Below are positions 18,337 through 25,781 of a stretch of 35,870 nt of DNA, piece after piece; within the stretch, counting starts at the first letter, position 1; each line of letters begins with the position of its first letter. The stretch comes from Methanoculleus sp. SDB (GTDB taxonomy: Archaea > Halobacteriota > Methanomicrobia > Methanomicrobiales > Methanomicrobiaceae): NCBI GenBank assembly GCA_001412355.1, contig LKUD01000092.1, forward strand, positions 1-35,870, read 5' to 3'. Under the pieces are notes generated by a model that was given only the letters and a program-made list of their open reading frames with translations, was not told where the DNA came from and made no database searches. The position numbers and the translations under genes were made by a program.

Positions 18337-19764
18337 ATGTATGAACTCGTATCGCCGGTGAACAGTGCCGGCATTCTGAAGTATCTCGGCCTCATCATGA
18401 TTGGCATCGGGGCGGTCATGGCGGTCCCGCTCATCGTTGCTCTCTTCTTTTCAGAATGGTTTATCGCCGGGATATATGCCGTTATCGCGACCCTTATCAT
18501 CATTCTGGGCACCCTTGTATCCCGGCTTCTTCCCGAGTACGACCTGCAGTGGAAGGATGCAATGGTCATTGCCGCAATCATCTTTCCGCTGTCGTCACTG
18601 CTCTCCGCAATCCCCTTCTCTCTCTCGACAGGCATGCCGTTTCTCGACGCGTTTTTCGAAGCCGCATCCGGCCTGACGACAACCGGACTCTCGGTCGCAC
18701 CGCCGGATGTCGGTCCGGTCTTCCTCTTTGCCCGGTCATGGCTCCAGTGGATTGGCGGCATCGGCATCGTCCTCATCGTCATATCCGTGCTGATACCGCC
18801 CGGTGTCAGCGCTTTCCGGCTCTTTATGATCAATATCGGGGACCAGAAACTTCGGCCGGGTGTCGTCGGCACCGCTACACTTCTCGGGAAGATCTACTGT
18901 ATCATCACCATCGCCGCATTTTTGCTCCTTCTCCTCGGCGGGATGCCTGTTTTCGATGCAGTCTGCCATGCGCTCTGCACCGTTTCCACGGGAGGGTTTT
19001 CCACGCACTCCGAATCGATTGCGGCATTTCCGGGCTTTCTCGTTCCCTTCGTGGTGACGGTTGCCTGCGTCATGGGATCGGTCAATTTCGCCATCTTTCC
19101 CCGCCTGCTCCATAATCCCCTCGAGCTGTTCTCGAGCGTCCAGCTCCTCTGGTTCTTCGGTATCGCTGCCGCCGGCACCCTCCTCATTACCGTCGTCCTG
19201 TCAGGCTCGGTGCCGGTTACCGAAGCGCTGTCGCTGGCGGCCTTTCAGGCGTTCTCAGCCCTTACATCAGCGGGATTTGCAACTGCCGACGTCAATGCCT
19301 TCCCCCCGGCGGCGAAGGCGGTGCTCACAGTGCTGATGTGGATTGGCGGCAGTGTGGGATCGACGGCGGGCGGCATGAAGATCCTCCGGATCATTATCAT
19401 CCTGAAGGTCATCCACCTCGTTTTCATCAGATTTTTCCTGCCGAAAGAGGCGCTCACCCCTCTGCGCGTCCGGGATTCGACCGTTGATTCCAACGACCTG
19501 CAGACGCTGATCGCGTTTGTCGCACTTTACATGGCCTTTACGGTGGTATCGGCATACATATTCATGCTCTATGGCTTTCCGCTGGAAGATGCGCTCTTCG
19601 AGGTATCGAGCGCAATCGGAACGGTCGGCCTCTCGTGCGGGATCACGAGCGCCGCTCTGCCCGGCATGCTGAAGGGAGTGCTGATTCTCGATATGCTGCT
19701 CGGCCGGATCGAGATCATACCAGTATGTATATTACTCTTCCCGCGGACGTGGGTGAAGGGGTAA
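18337..19764 (+). CDS. trkH: Trk potassium uptake protein, membrane subunit
   Basis: Channel-like K+ translocating subunit. The 475-residue protein is strongly hydrophobic with the four-fold M1-P-M2 architecture of the TrkH/KtrB family. Four degenerate selectivity loops are visible: SGLTTTGLS, STGGFST, TSAGFAT and IGTVGLSCG. The C-terminal end RIEIIPVCILLFPRTW is the usual TrkH ending. It is followed after 6 bases by trkA, so the two form an operon. K+ uptake is a common first response to osmotic stress, which fits the betaine-type importer elsewhere in the window. Confidence 0.95.
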   Translation: MYELVSPVNSAGILKYLGLIMIGIGAVMAVPLIVALFFSEWFIAGIYAVIATLIIILGTLVSRLLPEYDLQWKDAMVIAAIIFPLSSLLSAIPFSLSTGMPFLDAFFEAASGLTTTGLSVAPPDVGPVFLFARSWLQWIGGIGIVLIVISVLIPPGVSAFRLFMINIGDQKLRPGVVGTATLLGKIYCIITIAAFLLLLLGGMPVFDAVCHALCTVSTGGFSTHSESIAAFPGFLVPFVVTVACVMGSVNFAIFPRLLHNPLELFSSVQLLWFFGIAAAGTLLITVVLSGSVPVTEALSLAAFQAFSALTSAGFATADVNAFPPAAKAVLTVLMWIGGSVGSTAGGMKILRIIIILKVIHLVFIRFFLPKEALTPLRVRDSTVDSNDLQTLIAFVALYMAFTVVSAYIFMLYGFPLEDALFEVSSAIGTVGLSCGITSAALPGMLKGVLILDMLLGRIEIIPVCILLFPRTWVKG

Positions 19765-19770
19765 CCGGTC

Positions 19771-20436
19771 ATGCGGATCATCATTGTCGGTGCAAGTGCG
19801 CTCGGCACAAATCTTGCCCAGCGCCTGATAAAAAAGGGAAGGGAAGTCATTTTAATCGAGAGAGACGAAGCACGCGCAAAAGATCTCTCCGAAACGCTTG
19901 ATTGCACGATCATCAATGCGGAGGGCACCCGGCCCGATATACTCGAAAAGGCGGAGATCGACAAGGCCGACGCCATCGTCGCATGCACCGAGCACGACCA
20001 GAACAATATCCTCATCGCCCTGATCGCCCGGACCATGAACGTGCCGGAGATCATCATCAGGACGGAGGATATCCAGTTTCTCGCGATCGCGAAAAAACTC
20101 GGATTCCGCCACGTCGTCAACCCGCCCCAGACCGCTTCGGTCATCATCTCGGATGCCCTCCGCGGGGTCGACACCATCGAGCTCTCCACCCTGATGCGGG
20201 GGGATATGCGGTTCCGCAGCGTTATCGTGGGTTCGAAACAGGCGGAAAAAAAGCTCTCGGAGGTTGCCCTTCCCAAGGGAAACGCCTACATCGGCATCTA
20301 CCGGCAGGAGGCATTTCTCCTCTATACCGATGACCCGGTCTTAAAGGAGGGCGACGAGCTGCTCGTCGTGACGGTGGAGGAGTCGGAAACCGACCTCTGT
20401 GACATCTTCTGCGATAGAGAGGAAAAACAGGTCTGA
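19771..20436 (+). CDS. trkA: Trk potassium uptake regulatory subunit (RCK protein)
   Basis: Cytoplasmic gating ring subunit that binds NAD(H) or other nucleotides and controls TrkH. The 221-residue protein has one RCK_N Rossmann domain (1-125) and one RCK_C domain (about 140-215, ending VLKEGDELLVVTVEE). The nucleotide loop reads GASALG instead of the usual GxGxxG, one visible deviation at the second glycine. Single-domain length of about 220 fits archaeal and KtrA-like proteins, not the tandem bacterial TrkA. The ATG is 6 bases after the trkH stop. Confidence 0.94.
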   Translation: MRIIIVGASALGTNLAQRLIKKGREVILIERDEARAKDLSETLDCTIINAEGTRPDILEKAEIDKADAIVACTEHDQNNILIALIARTMNVPEIIIRTEDIQFLAIAKKLGFRHVVNPPQTASVIISDALRGVDTIELSTLMRGDMRFRSVIVGSKQAEKKLSEVALPKGNAYIGIYRQEAFLLYTDDPVLKEGDELLVVTVEESETDLCDIFCDREEKQV

Positions 20437-20455
20437 TCAGCACCAATTCGATATA

Positions 20456-20463
20456 CTTATAAT
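20456..20463 (+). promoter_or_regulatory. TATA box of tRNA-Gly
   Basis: CTTATAAT about 40 bases before the mature tRNA 5' end, a usual distance for a short trimmed leader. Confidence 0.45.
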
Positions 20464-20502
20464 CAAGTATCACGAATCTTGTAGAGCACTACGACTGCAT
20501 CT

Positions 20503-20574
20503 GCGCCGATAGTGTAGTGGTTATCACTAGGCGTTGCCAACGCCTAAACCCGGGTTCGAGTCCCGGTCGGCGCA
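20503..20574 (+). tRNA. tRNA-Gly (anticodon GCC)
   Basis: A complete cloverleaf. The acceptor arms GCGCCGA and TCGGCGC pair perfectly, the D arm is GTG(T)...(AT)CAC, the anticodon stem AGGCG/CGCCT encloses TTGCCAA with anticodon GCC, and the T arm CCGGG-TTCGAGT-CCCGG follows. Discriminator base is A at 20574 and CCA is not encoded. No intron. Reads GGC and, by wobble, GGT codons. A T6 run at 20604-20609 probably ends the transcript. Confidence 0.97.
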
Positions 20575-20632
20575 TCGGAACACGACGTTCGATTTTCTTC
20601 GCATTTTTTCACCCGAATACCTCTTTCCGCGG

Positions 20633-21220
20633 TTATGTTCCTGAACCTGCAAGGCCGTATCCGATCCCGTACGCCTTTTTCATGACCGCTTCATCCCGCC
20701 GCACCGAACCGCGGTCAAAGAACCCGTACACGGGAAACCTCTCCCCGACCGTGTACCCGAGCGCTTCAAGGGGCCGTGCCATGGCTTCGAGGGCAAATCC
20801 CTTTTCTGACGGGTCCGTCTGCTCGCATACGGAGAAGACGACGGCTGTCCGCGTTCTTTCCGCCAGCCGGCTTGAATACCGGCGGGGGCGGTCGTCGGAA
20901 AAGATATAGTACGGGTAGAGGCGATCGATAAAGGATTTCACAAGGCTGGTCACGTTGTAGTTATAGGTAGGCGAACCGAGGACGAGTATATCCGCATTCT
21001 CGATCTTCGGGTACAGGAGGTTCATACCGTCATGGAACCGGGAGCAGGTCAGATCTTTTCTGCACTGCTCGCATCCGATGCAGGGGGTTATGGCATAATC
21101 ACGGAGAGCTATGATCTCCGTCTCTCCTCCCGCCGTACCCGCACCGGCAATAATCTCCTTCACAATAAGGTCGGTATTGCCTTGTGCCCGGGGACTGCCG
21201 GATATTCCGAGGATCTTCAT
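20633..21220 (-). CDS. Iron-sulfur flavoprotein (NADPH-dependent FMN reductase fold)
   Basis: Flavodoxin-fold redox protein of 195 residues. It starts MKILGISGSPRAQGNTD, the FMN phosphate loop of this fold, so ATG 21220 is chosen although the frame is open to 21367. Cys47, Cys50, Cys53 and Cys59 form CIGCEQCRKDLTC, the compact CX2CX2CX5C [4Fe-4S] motif that defines the Isf family of methanogens. GSPTYNYNVTSLVKSFIDR is the second FMN contact region. Known members move electrons between ferredoxin and other acceptors and help remove oxygen or peroxide. It is divergent from a VOC gene. Confidence 0.88.
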   Translation of the reverse strand: MKILGISGSPRAQGNTDLIVKEIIAGAGTAGGETEIIALRDYAITPCIGCEQCRKDLTCSRFHDGMNLLYPKIENADILVLGSPTYNYNVTSLVKSFIDRLYPYYIFSDDRPRRYSSRLAERTRTAVVFSVCEQTDPSEKGFALEAMARPLEALGYTVGERFPVYGFFDRGSVRRDEAVMKKAYGIGYGLAGSGT

Positions 21221-21349
21221 ACACGGATACATCTTCCGGCAGCACCAAGGTCTTTTCGCCGCTGAAATCGTGTGCTTCTTCCGTCCGAAACGACGGACCC
21301 GGGAACTATCAAATATACGGCAAGAGACACTCTGATCGGGTGAACGAGG

Positions 21350-21721
21350 ATGCCGACGATCGTACATTTCGATCTCCCTGCCGACGAACCGGCACGGGCG
21401 AAGACGTTTTATCTGGAATTATTTGGCTGGAACATCGAAGGGGTCCCCGGAATGGACGACTACTTCCTGATCGAAACCGCGGGGCTCGACGGCAGCCGGG
21501 GCATCGGCGGAGGCCTCGGGAAACGGGGAAGCCCCGACCAGCAGATGACGAACTATTTCGGTGTGCCGTCGGTCGACGACTACTGTTCCCGGGTGCAAAA
21601 CCTCGGGGGAACCGTCATCCTGCCGAAGACGGCGGTGCCCGGCTGGGGCTTTCTCGCAGTCTGTACCGATACCGAGGGGAATACGTTCGGGCTCTGGGAG
21701 GAGAACCCTTCCTCCGCGTAA
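21350..21721 (+). CDS. VOC-fold protein (glyoxalase/bleomycin-resistance family) 1
   Basis: Small metal-enzyme fold protein of 123 residues with one vicinal-oxygen-chelate unit pair. It starts MPTIVHFDLPADEPARAKTFY with LELFGWNIE, the usual first beta-alpha-beta module, and ends TDTEGNTFGLWEENPSSA, the second-module ending with the conserved Glu/Asp-rich strand. His6 and Glu in the GNTFGLWE strand are candidate metal ligands. Substrate cannot be predicted. GGGTGAACGAGG precedes the ATG and TCAAATATAC near 21307-21316 is a likely TATA box. Its 3' end and the following ~30 bases recur at 23053-23125. Confidence 0.85.
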   Translation: MPTIVHFDLPADEPARAKTFYLELFGWNIEGVPGMDDYFLIETAGLDGSRGIGGGLGKRGSPDQQMTNYFGVPSVDDYCSRVQNLGGTVILPKTAVPGWGFLAVCTDTEGNTFGLWEENPSSA

Positions 21722-22092
21722 GGGCCGTAAAAGATGGCAATCGCCCGGTAAAGCACAGAGCCGAGAGATAATGCATGGTGTTCCGTATACGGGCACAACC
21801 AGGAGGAAGCGGGATGGCCCGGTTGCAGCACGGCGAGCGCCGACACAGGGATAGTACGCTGTTTCATGCCATCGGAGTATCCGTCACACATGATACGCGG
21901 CATATATACGGTCGGACAGCCTATACTAGTACAAATAAAAAAATCCGGGCACTACAACGCTTTTTGATGGAATGAAAAAGAACGGTCCATCATTGAACCG
22001 TGCCGGGCGCACAACGCAGGTATCGGACTGTGATAAATTCAGAGTGGATGATGTTACACCAATCATGTGAAAACATCGCAGAGATTGATACA
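21722..22092. other. Gap of about 370 bases between VOC gene 1 and the zinc-ribbon gene
   Basis: The first 27 bases belong to a sequence repeated at 23095-23125. A 53-codon frame at 21814-21975 (+), starting MARLQHGERRHRDSTL and preceded by AGGAGGAAGCGGG, is the only ORF with a good ribosome site; it is basic and His/Arg-rich, matches nothing I know and may be spurious. CATATATAC near 21901-21909 and TATACTAG near 21922 are TATA-like. Confidence 0.3.
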
Positions 22093-22287
22093 ATGATGAA
22101 AAATTCTGTTAAACCAACGGTAGTCGGGACCAGATCAGGGTATGTTATCCGTTTCACCTGTCCCAATTGTTTCAAGGAAAATTCGATTCAATGCAATATG
22201 CCAAAAGCCTTTTACAAAGTGTCCCGGGACGGAACGTGCGCACAGTGCAGGAAACATTACACGGTCCTGACACCGGGCCAGTATTAG
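22093..22287 (+). CDS. Small zinc-ribbon protein
   Basis: Unnamed 64-residue protein with two Cys pairs, CPNC and CAQC, separated by about 25 residues, which should hold one zinc ion. A third cysteine (in NSIQC) follows the first pair by 8 residues. The stretch SGYVIRFTCPNCFKENSIQC and the closing CRKHYTVL look like a rubredoxin-type knuckle. The frame is open upstream to a GTG at 22000, and ATG 22048 is possible; I chose ATG 22093 because the sequence before it is not protein-like, with GAGAT 8 bases ahead. A T6 run at 22321-22326 likely ends the transcript. Function unknown. Confidence 0.6.
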   Translation: MMKNSVKPTVVGTRSGYVIRFTCPNCFKENSIQCNMPKAFYKVSRDGTCAQCRKHYTVLTPGQY

Positions 22288-22577
22288 GTGAGCAATATAA
22301 AAGCTATACATACTCAACCCTTTTTTCTTTCGACCAACACTCCATTTTAATCTTCTCACCGATTCCTGTTTTCCATATCGGCACCGTTCATGCGAAATTT
22401 CCGCTGAGATCCCGGCAGAGCTGAATTCCTTTTGGATGGAAGGGCGGTGAAAATCATTCAAAGAAGAAAAATATCACAATAACGCAGATTCTGAAAGGGC
22501 CTGCGAATACTCTGAAATATAATCATAATTATCCGGTGACGGCAAAGTATTTGATGTCTGTCACTTACTCCGGATCT

Positions 22578-22976
22578 ATGTCAAATATTTCATACTTCGA
22601 GGTCCCGGCAGATGATATAAAGCGGGCAAAAAAATTCTATTCCGAAATTCTCGGCTGGGATTTCATGCCAACGCAGGTTCCGGGAATTCAGGTGGAATAC
22701 TGGAATATCAGCACAGGGAAATCCGGAAAAGATACTCTCAATATGGGAGGATTGTATCAGCGAAAGGAACCATCGTCCCATACACTCATGTACGCCCTGG
22801 TTGATGATATGGACAAAGCACTTGCCAAGGTAGAGAGATTGGGAGGGAGAATCTTCAACCCGAAGATGACGCTTGACAGCGTGGGAATCCTCGTGACAAT
22901 CATCGACAGTGAAGGGAACCTGATCGGGTTGTGGGAGCGGGAGAAGAAAACAGCACCCTATCCCCGGTCACGCTGA
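22578..22976 (+). CDS. VOC-fold protein 2
   Basis: Second glyoxalase-fold protein, 132 residues from ATG 22578 (MSNISYFEVPADDIKRAKKFY); the frame is open to a GTG at 22536 but homology begins at 22578. It shares the order of VOC protein 1: FEVPADD...AKKFYSEILGWDF first and then a second module ending IIDSEGNLIGLWE. The sequences are only moderately alike, so this is not a recent copy. Metal ligands could be Glu in the N-terminal strand and Glu in GLWE. An AT-rich TATA-like AAATATAATC at 22515-22524 lies upstream. Substrate unknown. Confidence 0.82.
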   Translation: MSNISYFEVPADDIKRAKKFYSEILGWDFMPTQVPGIQVEYWNISTGKSGKDTLNMGGLYQRKEPSSHTLMYALVDDMDKALAKVERLGGRIFNPKMTLDSVGILVTIIDSEGNLIGLWEREKKTAPYPRSR

Positions 22977-23052
22977 AATGTGCGAAAAGAGCATAATACG
23001 GTATTCTCCTCCACGAAGGGGATATGTGCGCGTTATTTACATAACACTAAAA

Positions 23053-23125
23053 GGAACACGTTCGGTCCCGGGGAGGGGAACCCTGCCTCCGCTTGAGGGC
23101 CGTTACAAGGATGGCAATCGCCCGG
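23053..23125 (+). pseudogene. Decayed copy of the 3' end of VOC gene 1
   Basis: These 73 bases align with 21678-21748 with about ten mismatches and two 1-base insertions. They still encode a VOC-like ending, NTF-G-P-G-E-G-N-P-A-S-A then a stop, followed by the same non-coding AGGGCCGT...GATGGCAATCGCCCGG. No matching upstream part of the gene remains. It lies 76 bases after VOC gene 2, so it may be a scar of gene replacement or duplication. The gap 22977-23203 holds nothing else except a small hairpin GGCGT-CAC-ACGCC at 23129-23141. Confidence 0.6.
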
Positions 23126-23203
23126 ACAGGCGTCACACGCCATAGAGGGAGGGGAGGATTCACCGTGAAAAAACAGGGGAGGACGGAGTGATAACTCCCG
23201 CTA

Positions 23204-23707
23204 TCATTCCGTTCCGCACTGCTGTGCAATTTTCCCGTAGTATTTTTTGTTGTGCCATGCGCGGACGTATTGCGGCGCAATCTCAATCGCCTTATCAAAA
23301 CAGCGGATCGCGTCGGCGTATTTCCCCATTTTGCCGAGAGTAATTCCTTTATTGTTCCATGCACGGGCATAGCGGGGAGCAAGAGAGATGGCGCGGTTGT
23401 AACAGGCAAGTGCGTCCTCGTACTGCCCGATGGAGTCGAAACACACCGCTTTCTTCTCCCATGTCCGGGCATCGGCCGGATCCGCCTCAATCCGGGCATC
23501 CAGCCGGCACAGTGCCTCCCGGCATCGTCCGGATGAATCGAAGATATCGCCGCTCCCGGGCGATATGCTCATATCCCGTCCAGGGTCTGAACATTCGGCA
23601 AGAGTGTCGGATACCGGATGAAACCGATTCGGCGCTCCAAAAAGGGAGACCTCATCAAAAAGGACAGTGTCGGTTCGTGCCCGCAGGCAGAGCGGCCGGT
23701 ATTCCAT
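23204..23707 (-). CDS. TPR-repeat protein
   Basis: A 167-residue protein built of tetratricopeptide repeats. Two full 34-residue repeats are seen, ARTWEKKAVCFDSIGQYEDA-LACYNRAISLAPRY and ARAWNNKGITLGKMGKYADA-IRCFDKAIEIAPQY, with a truncated repeat before and after. The first 50 residues have no clear fold. TPRs mediate protein binding, so it may scaffold something, but no partner is evident. ATG 23707 has GGTGA 8 bases upstream and a TATAAATATAAA box (23763-23774) on its strand. It is divergent from the hydrogenase protease. Confidence 0.82.
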   Translation of the reverse strand: MEYRPLCLRARTDTVLFDEVSLFGAPNRFHPVSDTLAECSDPGRDMSISPGSGDIFDSSGRCREALCRLDARIEADPADARTWEKKAVCFDSIGQYEDALACYNRAISLAPRYARAWNNKGITLGKMGKYADAIRCFDKAIEIAPQYVRAWHNKKYYGKIAQQCGTE

Positions 23708-23762
23708 GATGCTTCACCAAAGTCTCCTGTGTCGCGTTTCCGCACAGAGGTATAAAATCGCC

Positions 23763-23774
23763 TTTATATTTATA
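23763..23774 (-). promoter_or_regulatory. TATA box of the TPR gene
   Basis: TATAAATATAAA on the minus strand, about 60 bases before the ATG, predicting a leader of roughly 35 bases. It lies in the divergent gap with the hydrogenase protease gene. Confidence 0.5.
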
Positions 23775-23830
23775 GTTTACTTTTATCGATAAACCATATG
23801 GATAGTCTTAATTGATAGCCCCCGTCAGCC

Positions 23831-23838
23831 TTTTAAAC
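23831..23838 (+). promoter_or_regulatory. TATA box of the hydrogenase protease gene
   Basis: TTTTAAAC centred about 26 bases before the ATG at 23861, predicting a leaderless mRNA. Confidence 0.5.
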
Positions 23839-23860
23839 AAAACATTCCACACATACAACC

Positions 23861-24298
23861 ATGAACATCCTGATGGGCATTGGCAATACCCTCAGGAAAG
23901 ATGACGGGGTCGGCATCTACGTCGCCCACCACCTTCACATTCCTGACTGGACCGCAATCGACTGCGGAACCGCTCCTGAAAACTTTACATCGATCATTCA
24001 CCGGGCACGGCCCGATTTGCTCGTGATCGTGGATGCCGCCGACATGAAGCTTGAACCCGGTGCGATCCGTATCATCCCGAAGGATAAAATCGCAGACGCA
24101 GGGATTGGAACACACCAGCTGCCCCTCAACCACCTGATCACCTACCTCCGGTGCGCCGCGGGTTCTATCCTCCTCATCGGAATTCAGCCGTACGAGATAG
24201 CCGACGGTGAAGGCATTACCCCGGGAGTAGCCGACGCCGCCGATCGTCTCATCGGGATCATTGAAGAAGAGCGCATCGGGGAAATCCCGGTATGGTAG
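23861..24298 (+). CDS. hycI: Hydrogenase maturation protease (HycI-like, M52 family)
   Basis: Cuts the C-terminal tail from NiFe hydrogenase large subunits after nickel insertion. The 145-residue protein begins MNILMGIGNTLRKDDGVG, the family hallmark, with Asp15, Asp61 (VDAADM) and His85 (GTHQLPLN) as likely nickel-sensing ligands. It sits tail-to-tail with the mbh operon 60 bases away, so MbhL, whose DPCMSC site is followed by a cleavable tail, is its probable substrate. It is not co-transcribed with mbh. Confidence 0.92.
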   Translation: MNILMGIGNTLRKDDGVGIYVAHHLHIPDWTAIDCGTAPENFTSIIHRARPDLLVIVDAADMKLEPGAIRIIPKDKIADAGIGTHQLPLNHLITYLRCAAGSILLIGIQPYEIADGEGITPGVADAADRLIGIIEEERIGEIPVW

Positions 24299-24329
24299 CT
24301 GCGACTACCGCATCGCCATCCCTAACTGG

Positions 24330-24358
24330 AAAAAAAGCGGGAGACCGGGTCCCGTCTC
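24330..24358 (-). terminator. Hairpin/T-run terminator of the mbh operon
   Basis: On the minus strand, a stem GAGACGGGACCCGGTCTC (24341-24358, one bulge), overlapping the first base of the mbhN stop region, precedes CCGC and T7 (24330-24336). It ends the mbh transcript in the convergent gap. Confidence 0.55.
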
Positions 24359-24762
24359 TATTCTATAATCAGTGACTCGGCGTACCGGTCTTCGTTCGCG
24401 GTGAGGAAGACATCGCTCATGTGAAGGGCGTCGACCGGGCAGGCATCATTGCACTGCGAACAGCAGATGCACTGGGTGACATAAATCCTGATGCGCTTCG
24501 TCTCGGGGATGAACTCGATGGCGTGCGCGGGACAGACCTTCGTGCAGATCTTACAGCCGATGCAGGTGTCCCGGTCATAGATAATCTGACCCCGAAAAGC
24601 GGGAGGAGTGGCAATCGGCGGGTGAATTGTTGCTTTGCCTTCCGCGACCATGGCGAGGAATCCCGTGATTGACGGAGGAAGATACTTCGCGGGGAATGCG
24701 TTTGTTGCAGGTTTTTTCAGGACCTGCTTTAAGATTTCGGGAATTGACGGAAGGAAACTCAT
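24358..24762 (-). CDS. mbhN: Mbh hydrogenase ferredoxin-like subunit MbhN
   Basis: NuoI-like electron-transfer subunit bearing two [4Fe-4S] clusters, passing electrons between ferredoxin and MbhJ. In the 134-residue protein, Cys67, 70, 73, 77 (CIGCKICTKVCP) and Cys98, 101, 104, 108 (CICCSQCNDACP, with extra Cys100) are the ligands. The N-terminal 60 residues contact the membrane arm. GGGGTGG lies just before the ATG and it overlaps mbhM by 4 bases. Last gene of the operon. Confidence 0.93.
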   Translation of the reverse strand: MSFLPSIPEILKQVLKKPATNAFPAKYLPPSITGFLAMVAEGKATIHPPIATPPAFRGQIIYDRDTCIGCKICTKVCPAHAIEFIPETKRIRIYVTQCICCSQCNDACPVDALHMSDVFLTANEDRYAESLIIE

Positions 24763-25781
24763 GCGACCACCCCTGCCCCGAGCGCGGCGTCAAGCACGAC
24801 AAACAGCAGGCCGATGAGGCCCAGCCCGGCAAGATAACCCCAGTAGACCGATACGACGTGTGTGATGCGGAACCGCGCCATGCCCACCCGGATAACACTC
24901 ACCGAGAAGAAAATCACGGCGAAGAGCTTCACGAGATAGAAGGCGAAATCCGCACCATACGCCACCACCGGGCTGAGTGCCACAAACGACGAGACATTCC
25001 ACGGCAGGAACAGCGCCACGGCGAGCGAGGCCATGGCGACCGTCTTGACACCCGATGCGAGCGAGAAGAGCGCAAGATTCCTGCCCGAATATTCGACAAG
25101 CAGTCCGCCCGCAAGCTCCGTCTCCGCCTCCGGCGTATCACAGGGGATACGTGAGAGTTCGGCAGGTGTCACCCAGGCGAGCACGACCAGCAGGATAAGA
25201 CAGCCGATGATGCCGAGCGGGCCCGCAACACTCCAGACGGGATGTGCGGCGATCGTGGCTATCGAGAAGGGATCGGCAATGCCCGCGGCGGATAAACGCC
25301 ACGCAATCGCAATGATGGCGATTGCGAGCGGGAACTCGTACGAGATCATCGTGACCATCTCACGCTGCGATCCGACCGTCGCATACGGCGATCCGGATGC
25401 AAAACCGCCCCCGACCATTGCAAGGGCAGGGATCGTCAGAAGATACATTACGAGGATCAGATCACCATAGCTGCCGAAGACCGGCAGGAAACTGCCGATG
25501 GGCAGGTAGAGAAGGATCACGATCGAGGAGGCGAGTGCCAGCAGGGGAGCGCCGTTGAAGAGCCACGGTATGGCATTTTCCGGCACACTGCTATCCTTGC
25601 AGAGGAGTTTCTGGAGGTCGCGGAACGGCTGCCGGATCGGAGGGCCGATGCGCGCCTGCATATGGGCAGTCACCTTCCGGTCGATGCCGAGGAAAATCAG
25701 TCCCGTAACAAGCCCGAAGACCGTTATGGCCACCGTTCCACCGACAACCGCCAGCATGTCGACGCCAAACAACGTGGTCAT
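24759..25781 (-). CDS. mbhM: Mbh hydrogenase membrane subunit MbhM
   Basis: NuoH/HyfC-like membrane anchor that links the hydrogenase arm to the ion-pumping arm. The 340-residue protein starts MTTLFGVDMLAVVGG (ATG 25781, ATGA overlap with mbhL; the frame is open to 25883 but the upstream residues are not protein-like). About eight membrane helices are visible. The loop IDRKVTAHMQARIGPP after the first helix is the conserved NuoH loop near the quinone-like site, and PAELSRIPCDTPEAETELAGG is the acidic loop of the family. Confidence 0.93.
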   Translation of the reverse strand: MTTLFGVDMLAVVGGTVAITVFGLVTGLIFLGIDRKVTAHMQARIGPPIRQPFRDLQKLLCKDSSVPENAIPWLFNGAPLLALASSIVILLYLPIGSFLPVFGSYGDLILVMYLLTIPALAMVGGGFASGSPYATVGSQREMVTMISYEFPLAIAIIAIAWRLSAAGIADPFSIATIAAHPVWSVAGPLGIIGCLILLVVLAWVTPAELSRIPCDTPEAETELAGGLLVEYSGRNLALFSLASGVKTVAMASLAVALFLPWNVSSFVALSPVVAYGADFAFYLVKLFAVIFFSVSVIRVGMARFRITHVVSVYWGYLAGLGLIGLLFVVLDAALGAGVVA

